Shown in pieces: positions 26,558 through 33,723 of a DNA stretch of 33,723 nucleotides (positions are counted from its first letter, which is position 1; each line of letters starts with the position of its first letter). The notes under the pieces were generated by a model, which made no database searches, was not told the origin of the DNA, and worked only from the letters and a program-made list of their open reading frames with translations. Location: positions 1 through 33,723 of the forward strand of contig JAMCQP010000070.1 in NCBI GenBank assembly GCA_023381695.1. Direction: 5' to 3'. A program made the translations under genes and the position numbers. Source of the DNA: Bacillota bacterium (GTDB taxonomy: Bacteria > Bacillota > UBA5301 > JAMCQP01).

Positions 26558-26830
26558 ATGTTGCCGAACATCAAGTCCGCCATCAAGCGCGTGAAGACTT
26601 CCGAAGCCAGGCATGCGCAGAATATCTCCCAGAAGTCCGAGCTCAGGACCGCGATCAAAAAGGTCGAAAAGACAGCAGCGGGCAAGGGGGATCAGGTTAA
26701 AGAAACCGTTAAATCCGCTCTGCTAGAGGCAACCAGCCTTCTTGACAAGGCTGCCAGGAGAGGCAAGATCCATAAGAACAAGGCGGCCCGGAAGAAATCC
26801 CGTCTTACCAGAAAAGTGGCCAACCTTTAG
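26558..26830 (+). CDS. rpsT: 30S ribosomal protein S20
   Basis: A primary 16S rRNA-binding protein of 90 residues, very basic and helical. It matches the family from PNIKSAIKRVKTSEARHAQN to HKNKAARKKSRLTRKV. AAGGAGGTG lies directly upstream. ATG 26558 gives an extra Leu; TTG 26561 would give exactly the usual N-terminus Met-Pro-Asn-Ile-Lys and is about equally likely. The gene is monocistronic, with its own promoter and terminator, and converges on holA. Confidence 0.96.
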   Translation: MLPNIKSAIKRVKTSEARHAQNISQKSELRTAIKKVEKTAAGKGDQVKETVKSALLEATSLLDKAARRGKIHKNKAARKKSRLTRKVANL

Positions 26831-26867
26831 AGTTTCGCATGATCACGCCGAAAGTTAGCTTGCATCG

Positions 26868-26890
26868 CGCCCGAAAGGGCGTTTATTTTT
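26868..26890 (+). terminator. Rho-independent terminator after rpsT
   Basis: CGCCC (26868-26872) pairs with GGGCG (26877-26881) around a GAAA tetraloop, followed by TTTATTTTTT. It acts on the plus strand only; on the minus strand no T tract follows for holA. Confidence 0.88.
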
Positions 26891-26908
26891 TGCCCCTGAT
26901 CTTCCCCC

Positions 26909-27937
26909 TCACTTTTTCGCCCCGCAGAGTTCGAAGACCAGGCGTTGAATTTCGGCCGATGGGTCAGTGCTTTTGCCGGTTTTGACGGCGATGTCCGCTT
27001 CCAGGATCCTGGCCAGGGCGGACTCCAGTTCCTCTTCGGAAAAACTTCTCGCCTGCTGGCTGCTCTTCATGGCTACAAAGGGATGCACGCCCATGGCGGC
27101 GGCCAGATCCGCTCCGGCCAACCCCTGGCGGGAATAGGTCCGGGCCTGCAACAATTGACGGAAGTGCCGGGCCAGCATCACCAGCACATATACCGCCGTC
27201 TCGCCGCTTTCCAGGATATCCTTGAGCACCACCTGGGCCTGAGCCGGGTTCCGGCGGCCGATGGCGTCCCCCAGTTCAAAGATGGTGTGCAGGGAAGTGC
27301 GTCCGGACACCGCGGAGACATCCTCCGATCCCACCTTATTGGCGCCAGGCCCGGCGTGGGCGATGGCCTTGGACAGGTTGGCCTCCAGCTGGCGCAGGTC
27401 GTTTCCCGCATATTCGATCATCGCGGCGACGGCTTCCGGAGAGATCTCCACGCCGGAAGCGCCGGCGCGCTCCCTGATCCAGGCCGAAACGTCACCGGCG
27501 CGCAGTTTTTTGAATTCGACGCACCGCCCGGCCTCCGCCACGGCCTTGAAGAGCTTCCTGCGCTGATCCGCGGAGTCTGAAAGGAGAATGAGGTGGTTGG
27601 CGGGAGGCAGCTCGGAAAAAGAGGCGGCCAATTTCTCCTCGAAAGCCGCCGGGCTTTTGAAGGCATCCCGGAGCACCGCGACCTTCCCGCCGAACATCGG
27701 CATGGTAAAGAGGTATTCCGCAAGCGTGGAAAATTCCAGATTGCGGGCGTCAAAAACCGCGTAATTAAAGGCCCGCCACGCCGGTTCAATCAACTCATCC
27801 AGCATGGACTTCAAGACAAGTTCCTGAAGGTAGTCTTCGTCTCCGTAAAATAAGTAGACCGGGCGAATCTGCCGGGTTCTGAGGTCGTCAAGCGCCACCT
27901 GGTACGAACTGGCGGCGGCTCCTTTGGTCTGAGCCAA
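26909..27937 (-). CDS. holA: DNA polymerase III subunit delta
   Basis: The clamp-loader subunit that opens the sliding clamp. The 342 residues show the family's N-terminal IRPVYLFYGDEDYLQELVL, then LFTMPMFGGKVAVLRDAF, NHLILLSDSADQRRKLFKAV, ISPEAVAAMIEYAGNDLRQLEANLSK, and the C-terminal helical collar with YVLVMLARHFRQLLQAR and EIQRLVFELCG. TTG 27937 is preferred because GGGGGTG lies just before it. ATG 27961 would add eight residues but begins only 4 bases after the -10 box of the likely promoter and has no ribosome site. The long open frame beyond 27961 has no homology and is not part of the gene. It is divergent from spoIIP. Confidence 0.93.
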   Translation of the reverse strand: MAQTKGAAASSYQVALDDLRTRQIRPVYLFYGDEDYLQELVLKSMLDELIEPAWRAFNYAVFDARNLEFSTLAEYLFTMPMFGGKVAVLRDAFKSPAAFEEKLAASFSELPPANHLILLSDSADQRRKLFKAVAEAGRCVEFKKLRAGDVSAWIRERAGASGVEISPEAVAAMIEYAGNDLRQLEANLSKAIAHAGPGANKVGSEDVSAVSGRTSLHTIFELGDAIGRRNPAQAQVVLKDILESGETAVYVLVMLARHFRQLLQARTYSRQGLAGADLAAAMGVHPFVAMKSSQQARSFSEEELESALARILEADIAVKTGKSTDPSAEIQRLVFELCGAKK

Positions 27938-27965
27938 ATTTTTCACCCCCGTTGCTTCCATTGAA

Positions 27966-27994
27966 ATTATACAATAGCCAGGTCCCGGCCGCAA
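27966..27994 (-). promoter_or_regulatory. Candidate promoter of holA
   Basis: On the minus strand, TTGCGG (27994-27989) and TATAAT (27971-27966) are 17 bases apart. The start of transcription would fall near 27960, giving a short leader to TTG 27937. Confidence 0.55.
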
Positions 27995-28109
27995 GAATGC
28001 CAGCTTATTTTGATGCGCGGCGGCATGCACTCCTCGGGAAATCTTGCGGGGCATAATCCAGGCTTCATCCGCATAAGGATGATCGTGGACGAGACATGGG
28101 GGGATGTGA

Positions 28110-29780
28110 ATGCCTGGCAACCGGCGACGGCACAGGACAGGACCGCACAAGCGGCATTTTAATCTCCAACTGCCAAGCCGAAAGGATTGGCAGCGCTCCT
28201 GGCGCAACTTACGGGCGGCCCGCCACAACCTGATCCGCCTGCTGGCACGTTCCAAAAGACCCATGGCAACCGGGTTGGGACAGGAGTCAGGACCGGCGCC
28301 GGGACAGGGGTCAAGACAGGGCGTGGACAAGTACTCCGGCAGGGAGCCGATTTCTTTGGCCAGCGCCCCGGGAAGGCAAATTGCCAGGGGGCGGATCCCT
28401 CGCGCGGTTTGGCGCAACCTGGTATTTGTCTACCTTTTTGTTTTTCTGGCGGCGGTGGGTTTCGCCATGGGAAGGCTGGCGCCGCAACTGCTGGTCAATA
28501 GCCCGTCGCGGTTTGGGGTAAGCCTCCTCCGTTTTCTGGACTGGGGAACGGGCGCGGTGGTGCCGTTGGCCACCACCTTCTTCGACGGCCAGGGTAACGC
28601 GGCAAAGGAGATCCTGGAAACCGCCATACCGGCAATGGCTGTCGTAAGCAGCCAGGGAAAGGTCAGCCCGCCTTCCCTGCAGGTGGTGGCCAGGGATCTG
28701 ATTCGCTCGGTGACCAGCTACGATTTGGGAGATCCCAGATCGTTCTTTGTTTCGGGTTTATCTTCCGTCGGTTCCGCGGGTTCCCAGGGGCTGCCGGCCA
28801 GAGGGGGGCCGGGCCGGGGGGGGCCGCAACTGCCGGGAGGAGGAATGGAAATGGGACCGGGGAGAAAGGAAGGGGAACCGGAGGAAGGAGGACCGCCTCT
28901 GACGCCTGAAATTTCGGATACAGCGAGATCCGGCGCCTCCGGCGCTGGTTGGCAGGAAGCCAGGCCGGGGCCGGTCCGGGAGACCGCGCCAGTCCAGATC
29001 AACCCATCGGCGTTGTGGGCGAAGGCTGCCCCTTCCGAGGTGGCCGCGCTCTTCAAGGAGGAAACGGTTCTGGTCAGGAAACTCGCCGGGGTTCGCTGGG
29101 GGAACCACCCGCTGGTGGCCCTCTACCACTCCCACAGCTCGGAGACCTATCATGGGCGCAATGCCCATCCGATGGGGAAGAAGGATGATCGGCTGGACTA
29201 CGCCTGGGGGCAGACCACCGGGGTTATCTCCGCAGGGGATGAACTGGCGTATATTCTGACCTCCAAATACAAGGTGCCGGTGATCCACTCGCGGAATATC
29301 CATGATTTCCCGCTGATCCGGGAGGCTTACTCCAACTCGCTGGCGACCGTCACCAAGATCCTGCAGCAGTACCCGTCGGTGGTCGCGCTCTTTGATCTGC
29401 ACCGGGACGGGCTGCTCATTGCGCCGGACTCCGAGATTGCCGCAACCATCGGGGGGCTTACGGTGGCCAGGGTCAAGATCGTGGTGGGCAAGGGACGGCC
29501 CGAATTTCCCAATGCGCACTGGCAGAAGAACATGGCGTTTGCGGAGCAGATTCAGGCGGCCATGGAGAAGAGATATCCGGGGCTTTCCCGGGGGATCCAG
29601 GTGCGCGAGTGGCCTTTTAACCAGCAGGTGCAGGAGAGGGCCTTGCTCTTTGAAATCGGGGATCATTTCAACAGCAAGGAAGAGGCATTGCGCAGCGCGG
29701 TTCTGGTGGCGGATGTTTTAGCCGAGGTTCTGGCGGATGTGGTGCAAAAGCAGACTCCGCCCATGCTCAGGCATACCTGA
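28110..29780 (+). CDS. spoIIP: Stage II sporulation protein P
   Basis: A cell-wall hydrolase (amidase and endopeptidase) that works with SpoIID and SpoIIM to drive membrane migration during engulfment of the forespore. The 556 residues are longer than the roughly 400 of Bacillus. A very basic N-terminus of about 100 residues precedes one membrane helix (LVFVYLFVFLAAVGFAMG, from residue 104), then a Gly/Pro-rich linker, then the enzymatic domain with VALYHSHSSETYHGRN (His340, His342, Glu345), HSRNIHDFPLIREAYSNS and VVALFDLHRDG. The start ATG 28110 follows GGGGGGAT. The gap upstream (27962-28109) should hold its mother-cell promoter, but no clear sigma-E match could be set. In B. subtilis it follows gpr; here holA takes that place, in reverse. 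Confidence 0.94.
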   Translation: MPGNRRRHRTGPHKRHFNLQLPSRKDWQRSWRNLRAARHNLIRLLARSKRPMATGLGQESGPAPGQGSRQGVDKYSGREPISLASAPGRQIARGRIPRAVWRNLVFVYLFVFLAAVGFAMGRLAPQLLVNSPSRFGVSLLRFLDWGTGAVVPLATTFFDGQGNAAKEILETAIPAMAVVSSQGKVSPPSLQVVARDLIRSVTSYDLGDPRSFFVSGLSSVGSAGSQGLPARGGPGRGGPQLPGGGMEMGPGRKEGEPEEGGPPLTPEISDTARSGASGAGWQEARPGPVRETAPVQINPSALWAKAAPSEVAALFKEETVLVRKLAGVRWGNHPLVALYHSHSSETYHGRNAHPMGKKDDRLDYAWGQTTGVISAGDELAYILTSKYKVPVIHSRNIHDFPLIREAYSNSLATVTKILQQYPSVVALFDLHRDGLLIAPDSEIAATIGGLTVARVKIVVGKGRPEFPNAHWQKNMAFAEQIQAAMEKRYPGLSRGIQVREWPFNQQVQERALLFEIGDHFNSKEEALRSAVLVADVLAEVLADVVQKQTPPMLRHT

Positions 29781-29883
29781 TGTATCTTTTCTCCCGATCG
29801 TGGAAAACTATCCATGGGAGGAAAAATCTTGCGCGACAAGAATTCTCTTCTTCTGAAGAAATTGTTTAAAAGGAGACGCTCTC

Positions 29884-31464
29884 ATGTCGCGCAAAAGTGT
29901 TGCTCTGGCTGCCGGTTTTCTGATGGTGGCCACGCTCTTGAGCCGGATTCTGGGGTTTGTCAGGGAGATGGCGGTCACCCAGGTCTTCGGCAGGACCGCC
30001 ACCACGGATGCCTTTTTTGCCGCTTTTGCCATTCCCGATCTGATGTACAACCTGCTGGTGGGTGGGGCCCTCGGGGCGGCCTTCATACCTGTCTTCACGG
30101 AGTATCTGGCCAGGGATCAGGAAAAAGAGGCCTGGTACGTCGCCAGCAGTTTCCTGAACGTGATCGTCGCGTTGCTCTCGCTTTTCGCCGTCTTCGGGGC
30201 GATCTTCGCGCCGGCCCTGGCGCCCCTGGTGGCCTACGAATTTAAAGGGGAGCAGTACAATCTGCTGGTCTTTTTGATGCGGATCATGTTCCCGGCGGTC
30301 TTCTTCACGGCGCTGGCCGGCCTGGAGGTCGGCATCCTCAACTCCTATCAGAAGTTTCGGGCCGCGGCCATTGCGCCGTTGCTCTACAATATCGCCATCA
30401 TCGCGGCGGCCTACCTTCTGGGCCGGCGGATGGGGATCACCGGGCTGGCAATCGGGGTCGTGGTGGGCGCCATCCTCAACTTCTCCACTCAGTTGCCGTT
30501 TGTGCTCCGCCAGAATGCCGGCTACCGCCTTTTTTTGTTTGACTTTCAGCACCCCGGCTTTCGCAAGATGGTTGCCCTGATGTTGCCCACGGTAATAGGG
30601 CTTTCGGTGGTCCAGGTCAACCTCCTGGTGAACCAGAACCTGGCTTCGGGGCTTGCCGCCGGGAGTATCACCGCCTTGCGGCTGGCAAACCGTCTGATGC
30701 AGCTGCCCCTGGCGATCTTCGCCATGGCGGTGGCCACCGCGATCTTCCCGACGGTGACCAGGCAGGTGGCCCTGGGCGAGATGCGGGCGTTCCGGGAGAC
30801 CATGTCCCTGGGCCTGCGCAGCGTCTTTTTTGTCACCCTGCCGGCGGAGGCCGGGTTGATTGCCCTGGCGGCGCCGATTGTGCGGTTGCTCTTTGAACGG
30901 GGGGAATTTACCGCGGTGGACACCCTGGCCACGGCGTACGCCCTGATCTTTTACTCCCTGGGGCTCTTCGGGCAATCGGCCATCCAGGTGATCACCAGGT
31001 TTTATTACGCGTTGCAGGATACCAGGACCCCGGTGACGATCGCGCTTTTTTCGGCGCTTTTAAATATTGTGCTGAGCGTCGTGTTCTTGAACGCCACCAG
31101 TCTGCAGCATGGCGGGCTGGCCCTGGCTTACTCGGCGACCAGCGTTGCGAATATGCTGGCGCTCTTCTGGCCCCTCCGGAGGAGGCTCAATGGCATCGGC
31201 GGCCGCCGTCTGCTGATCTCCTTCACGAAGGCCGCGGCGGCATCGGTGGTGATGGCCGTGGCGGCGTGGTGGGCCGCCGAGTTCCTGGGCCAGCGCTTGG
31301 ACCTTGGCAGCCTCGCGGGCCGCTCCGTTCAGGTCGGGGCGGGGATCCTCGCGGGGGTGATGGTTTATGTGCTGGCCGTGGTGGTGTTGCGCATGGAAGA
31401 GGTCAAGACGGTGCGCGACCTGCTCCTCCGCTGGCGCAGAGGAGTGCAAAGAACGGCTGATTGA
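29884..31464 (+). CDS. murJ: Lipid II flippase MurJ (MviN)
   Basis: Moves lipid II across the membrane for peptidoglycan synthesis. The 526 residues have the MATE-like layout of about 14 membrane helices. Family stretches include TLLSRILGFVREMAVTQVFG, ATTDAFFAAFAIPDLMYNLLVGGALGAAFIPVF, LLVNQNLASGL, ALRLANRLMQLPLAIFAMAVATAIFP, IVRLLFERGEFTAVDT and FYALQDTRTPV. AAGGAG is 7 bases before ATG 29884. It follows spoIIP by about 100 bases, so it could be used for vegetative or spore-wall synthesis; a location beside spoIIP is suggestive only. Confidence 0.94.
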   Translation: MSRKSVALAAGFLMVATLLSRILGFVREMAVTQVFGRTATTDAFFAAFAIPDLMYNLLVGGALGAAFIPVFTEYLARDQEKEAWYVASSFLNVIVALLSLFAVFGAIFAPALAPLVAYEFKGEQYNLLVFLMRIMFPAVFFTALAGLEVGILNSYQKFRAAAIAPLLYNIAIIAAAYLLGRRMGITGLAIGVVVGAILNFSTQLPFVLRQNAGYRLFLFDFQHPGFRKMVALMLPTVIGLSVVQVNLLVNQNLASGLAAGSITALRLANRLMQLPLAIFAMAVATAIFPTVTRQVALGEMRAFRETMSLGLRSVFFVTLPAEAGLIALAAPIVRLLFERGEFTAVDTLATAYALIFYSLGLFGQSAIQVITRFYYALQDTRTPVTIALFSALLNIVLSVVFLNATSLQHGGLALAYSATSVANMLALFWPLRRRLNGIGGRRLLISFTKAAAASVVMAVAAWWAAEFLGQRLDLGSLAGRSVQVGAGILAGVMVYVLAVVVLRMEEVKTVRDLLLRWRRGVQRTAD

Positions 31465-31504
31465 AAAGCTCACCGTTTTTCAGCGGAAATAGGAGGTAAG
31501 CGCA

Positions 31505-31915
31505 ATGTACTTCACCACTCACGCGCTGGTAGGCGCGGCGGCCGGTTCGACGATCAAAAACTGGTTTCTGGCCGTGATCGTCGGGCTGTTATCCCATATA
31601 GGGCTGGATATGGTTCCCCACCATGACTACCACCAGGTACGCTACGGGGTCGCCGACGTGCTTATCGGCTCCACGCTCCTTTTTGCGCTGGCCGACCGTA
31701 ATCCCGGCTTTCCGGTCTTCCTGGCGGGCGTCGCCGGGGGAATCCCGGATCTGGAGCTGGTGATCGGCGAGGCGCGCGGGTTCTTCGGGAAAAAGTGGCG
31801 CAACATCTTCCCCTCTCACAGCGGCCTGGTCAGGCACCGGACCATCAGCACGCCGTTGGGTTTTGTCACCCAGGCGCTTTTTGCGCTGGCCGGCCTCCTC
31901 TTCCTAATTCGGTGA
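31505..31915 (+). CDS. YdjM-like membrane protein, putative metal-dependent hydrolase family
   Basis: A 136-residue membrane protein with about four hydrophobic segments. His and Asp residues stand at membrane borders, in YFTTHALVGA, LLSHIGLDMVPHHDYH, GIPDLELVIG and PSHSGLVRH, the pattern of the YdjM/DUF457 family, described as membrane-bound metal-dependent hydrolases. The biochemical role of this family is poorly known. AGGAGGTAA lies 5 bases before the ATG, a strong ribosome site. It is 40 bases after murJ and probably cotranscribed. Confidence 0.75.
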   Translation: MYFTTHALVGAAAGSTIKNWFLAVIVGLLSHIGLDMVPHHDYHQVRYGVADVLIGSTLLFALADRNPGFPVFLAGVAGGIPDLELVIGEARGFFGKKWRNIFPSHSGLVRHRTISTPLGFVTQALFALAGLLFLIR

Positions 31916-31929
31916 GGAAATGCTATAAT
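31901..31929 (+). promoter_or_regulatory. Candidate promoter of lepA
   Basis: An extended -10, TGC-TATAAT (TATAAT at 31924-31929), lies 64 bases before lepA and just after the upstream stop. The -35 position (31901-31906, TTCCTA) is poor. Confidence 0.45.
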
Positions 31930-31993
31930 GGTGGGCGAGGATGTAGAAAAGATGCAGCCTCAGACCCGATAGGGGACTGAAAGGAATAAATAA

Positions 31994-33723
31994 ATGGAGA
32001 ACATCCGGAATTTCTGCATCATCGCCCACATCGATCATGGCAAGTCCACGCTGGCCGACCGGCTCCTGGAATTTACCGGCGCCATCTCCGCGCGGGAGAT
32101 GACCGAACAGGTCCTGGATCAGATGGACCTGGAGCGCGAGCGCGGGATCACCATCAAGGCTCAGGCCGTCCGGCTCTCCTACCGGAGCAAGGCCGGGGAG
32201 GAGTATGTTCTGAACCTGATCGATACTCCCGGCCATGTGGATTTCACCTACGAGGTTTCCCGGAGCCTGGCGGCCTGCGAGGGCGCACTTTTGGTCATCG
32301 ACGCCTCGCAGGGGATCGAGGCGCAGACGCTGGCCAACCTTTATATGGCTCTGGAGCACGATCTCACCATCATTCCGGTGATCAACAAGATCGATCTCCC
32401 CAGCGCCGATCCGGACCGGGTGAAACGCGAACTGGAGGAGATCATCGGGATTGACAGCCGGGAGGCGATCCTGGCCAGCGCCAAGACCGGCGTGGGCACC
32501 GAGGAGCTCCTGGAGGCCATTGTGGCCAGGATCCCGCCCCCCAAGGGGGATCCGGTGGCGCCGCTCCGGGCGTTGATCTTTGATTCGTTATACGACTCCT
32601 ACAAGGGAGTCATCGCCTATGTCCGGCTCATGGAAGGGTCGCTCAGGGTCGGCGGCAAGATCCTGATGATGTCCAACGGCCGGACGTTTGAGGTCACGGA
32701 GCTGGCGGTTTTCCGCCCCGTGCTGGAACCGGTGAACGAGCTTTCCGCCGGCGAGGTCGGCTGTATCATGGCCAGCATGAAGGACGTGAAGGACACCCGG
32801 GTGGGGGATACCGTCACCGATGCGGCCAGACCGGCGGCGGAGCCTCTGCCCGGCTACCGGAAGGCGACCCCGATGGTCTTTTGCGGGTTGTATCCGGTGG
32901 AGAACGAGGATTTTGGCCAGTTGCGGGATGCGCTGGAAAAGTTGCAGCTCAACGATGCGGCGTTGATCTACGAGGCGGAGACCTCCGCGGCGCTGGGATT
33001 TGGTTTTCGGTGCGGGTTTTTGGGGCTGTTGCACATGGAGATCATTCAGGAGCGCCTGGAACGGGAATACGGTTTGAACCTGATTACCACGGCTCCCAGC
33101 GTGAGTTACCACGTAACCAGGACCAACGGGGAGAAGCTGGTGGTGGACAACCCCTCCACCCTGCCGTCCCCGCAGGAGATCGAGGTTATTGAAGAGCCCT
33201 ACGTGCGCGCCAAGGTGATCACGCCCAACGATTTTGTGGGGCCGGTGATGGAACTCTGTCAGGAGAAGCGGGGCGCCTTCATCAACATGGAGTACCTCAA
33301 CGAAACGCGGGTGATGTTGAGCTACGACCTGCCGCTCAGCGAGATCCTGCTGGACTTCTTCGACAAGCTCAAATCCCGGACCAAGGGGTACGCTTCCCTG
33401 GATTATGAATATACCGGGCACAAACCGGGGGATCTGGTGAAACTGGACATGCTGCTCAGCGGAAAGGTGGTCGACGCGCTTTCCAGCATCGTGCACCGGG
33501 ACAAGGCCCAATCCAGGGGCAGGCAAATGGCCGAAAAGCTCCGGGAGATCATCCCGCGGCAGCTCTTCGAGGTGCCCATCCAGGCGGCGATCGGCAACAA
33601 GGTCATCGCCAGGGAGACCATCAAGGCCATGCGCAAGGATGTCCTGGCCAAATGTTACGGCGGCGATATCACCCGCAAGCGCAAGCTTCTTGAGAAGCAA
33701 AAAGAGGGAAAGAAGAAGTCCAG
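31994..33723 (+). CDS. lepA: Elongation factor 4 (LepA), 3'-truncated
   Basis: A ribosome-associated translational GTPase. The first 576 residues are visible; the gene runs off the window, probably about 20-25 codons short of its end. G-domain motifs are [61 protein letters not shown] and [12 protein letters not shown]. The LepA-specific C-terminal region includes [35 protein letters not shown] and [32 protein letters not shown] lies 7 bases before ATG 31994. A location after spoIIP is the usual one in Bacillota. Confidence 0.97.
   Translation, partial: MENIRNFCIIAHIDHGKSTLADRLLEFTGAISAREMTEQVLDQMDLERERGITIKAQAVRLSYRSKAGEEYVLNLIDTPGHVDFTYEVSRSLAACEGALLVIDASQGIEAQTLANLYMALEHDLTIIPVINKIDLPSADPDRVKRELEEIIGIDSREAILASAKTGVGTEELLEAIVARIPPPKGDPVAPLRALIFDSLYDSYKGVIAYVRLMEGSLRVGGKILMMSNGRTFEVTELAVFRPVLEPVNELSAGEVGCIMASMKDVKDTRVGDTVTDAARPAAEPLPGYRKATPMVFCGLYPVENEDFGQLRDALEKLQLNDAALIYEAETSAALGFGFRCGFLGLLHMEIIQERLEREYGLNLITTAPSVSYHVTRTNGEKLVVDNPSTLPSPQEIEVIEEPYVRAKVITPNDFVGPVMELCQEKRGAFINMEYLNETRVMLSYDLPLSEILLDFFDKLKSRTKGYASLDYEYTGHKPGDLVKLDMLLSGKVVDALSSIVHRDKAQSRGRQMAEKLREIIPRQLFEVPIQAAIGNKVIARETIKAMRKDVLAKCYGGDITRKRKLLEKQKEGKKKS

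Noticed and set aside
24387-28109. Inverted hexamers CCTGGC and GCCAGG at the two inversion breakpoints
   Set aside because: Six bases are expected by chance in GC-rich gaps of this size; not evidence for the recombination mechanism.
27995-28109. Sigma-E-like promoter for spoIIP (CATAAT and CATAAGGAT)
   Set aside because: Spacing and the -10 pattern do not match well enough to annotate.
27938-28417. Long N-terminal extension of holA on the minus strand
   Set aside because: The holA family homology begins just after TTG 27937, the likely promoter lies at 27966-27994 inside the extension, and the rest is antisense to spoIIP.
31449-31490. Hairpin at the end of murJ (GCTGA with TCAGC, AAAA with TTTT)
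   Set aside because: The stem is bulged and weak, lies partly in coding sequence and has no following T tract.

Overview
The window reads as a GC-rich, endospore-forming member of the Bacillota (Clostridia-like). The evidence is gpr and spoIIP, a leucine T-box, consensus sigma-A promoters, Shine-Dalgarno sites close to AGGAGG, and a backbone familiar from clostridial genomes: obg-proB-proA-nadD-yqeK-LCP-rsfS-leuS-comEA-comEC-(holA, rpsT, gpr)-spoIIP-murJ-lepA. No phage, transposon or CRISPR array is visible. Both ends cut a gene: a sugar-phosphate isomerase at the left and lepA at the right.

Region 1 (1-7394) is a five-gene sugar or uronate catabolic cluster, all on the plus strand: a TIM-barrel isomerase/epimerase, a Gfo/Idh/MocA dehydrogenase, a heparinase II/III-type lyase without a visible signal peptide, a fusion of a second isomerase/epimerase with a Cgl0159-type aldolase-like barrel, and an ADP-dependent phosphofructokinase/glucokinase-family kinase. 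The set suggests intracellular cleavage of an imported oligosaccharide, oxidation or isomerisation, phosphorylation and aldol cleavage. The substrate is unknown. Strong hairpins stand before the fusion gene and before the kinase gene.

Region 2 (7395-14754) starts at a consensus promoter and holds housekeeping genes: obg, proB, proA, nadD, a small RRM RNA-binding protein boxed between two terminators, yqeK, an LCP-family cell-wall ligase and rsfS. Region 3 (14751-21034) is the most unusual part. A perfect promoter drives a leucine T-box leader (specifier CTC) with a complete tRNA-Ala(GGC) gene lying between its sensor stems and its antiterminator. The operon behind it carries two different leucyl-tRNA synthetases on either side of a transaldolase, and ends at a strong terminator.

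Region 4 (21035-33723) carries the competence genes comEA and comEC, then gpr, rpsT and holA in an order that looks like an exact inversion of the Bacillus subtilis holA-rpsT-gpr block. An AT-richer AbrB/PIN toxin-antitoxin pair sits inside that block. Then follow spoIIP, murJ, a YdjM-like membrane protein and lepA. All functions are read from motifs and synteny; no database search was run.
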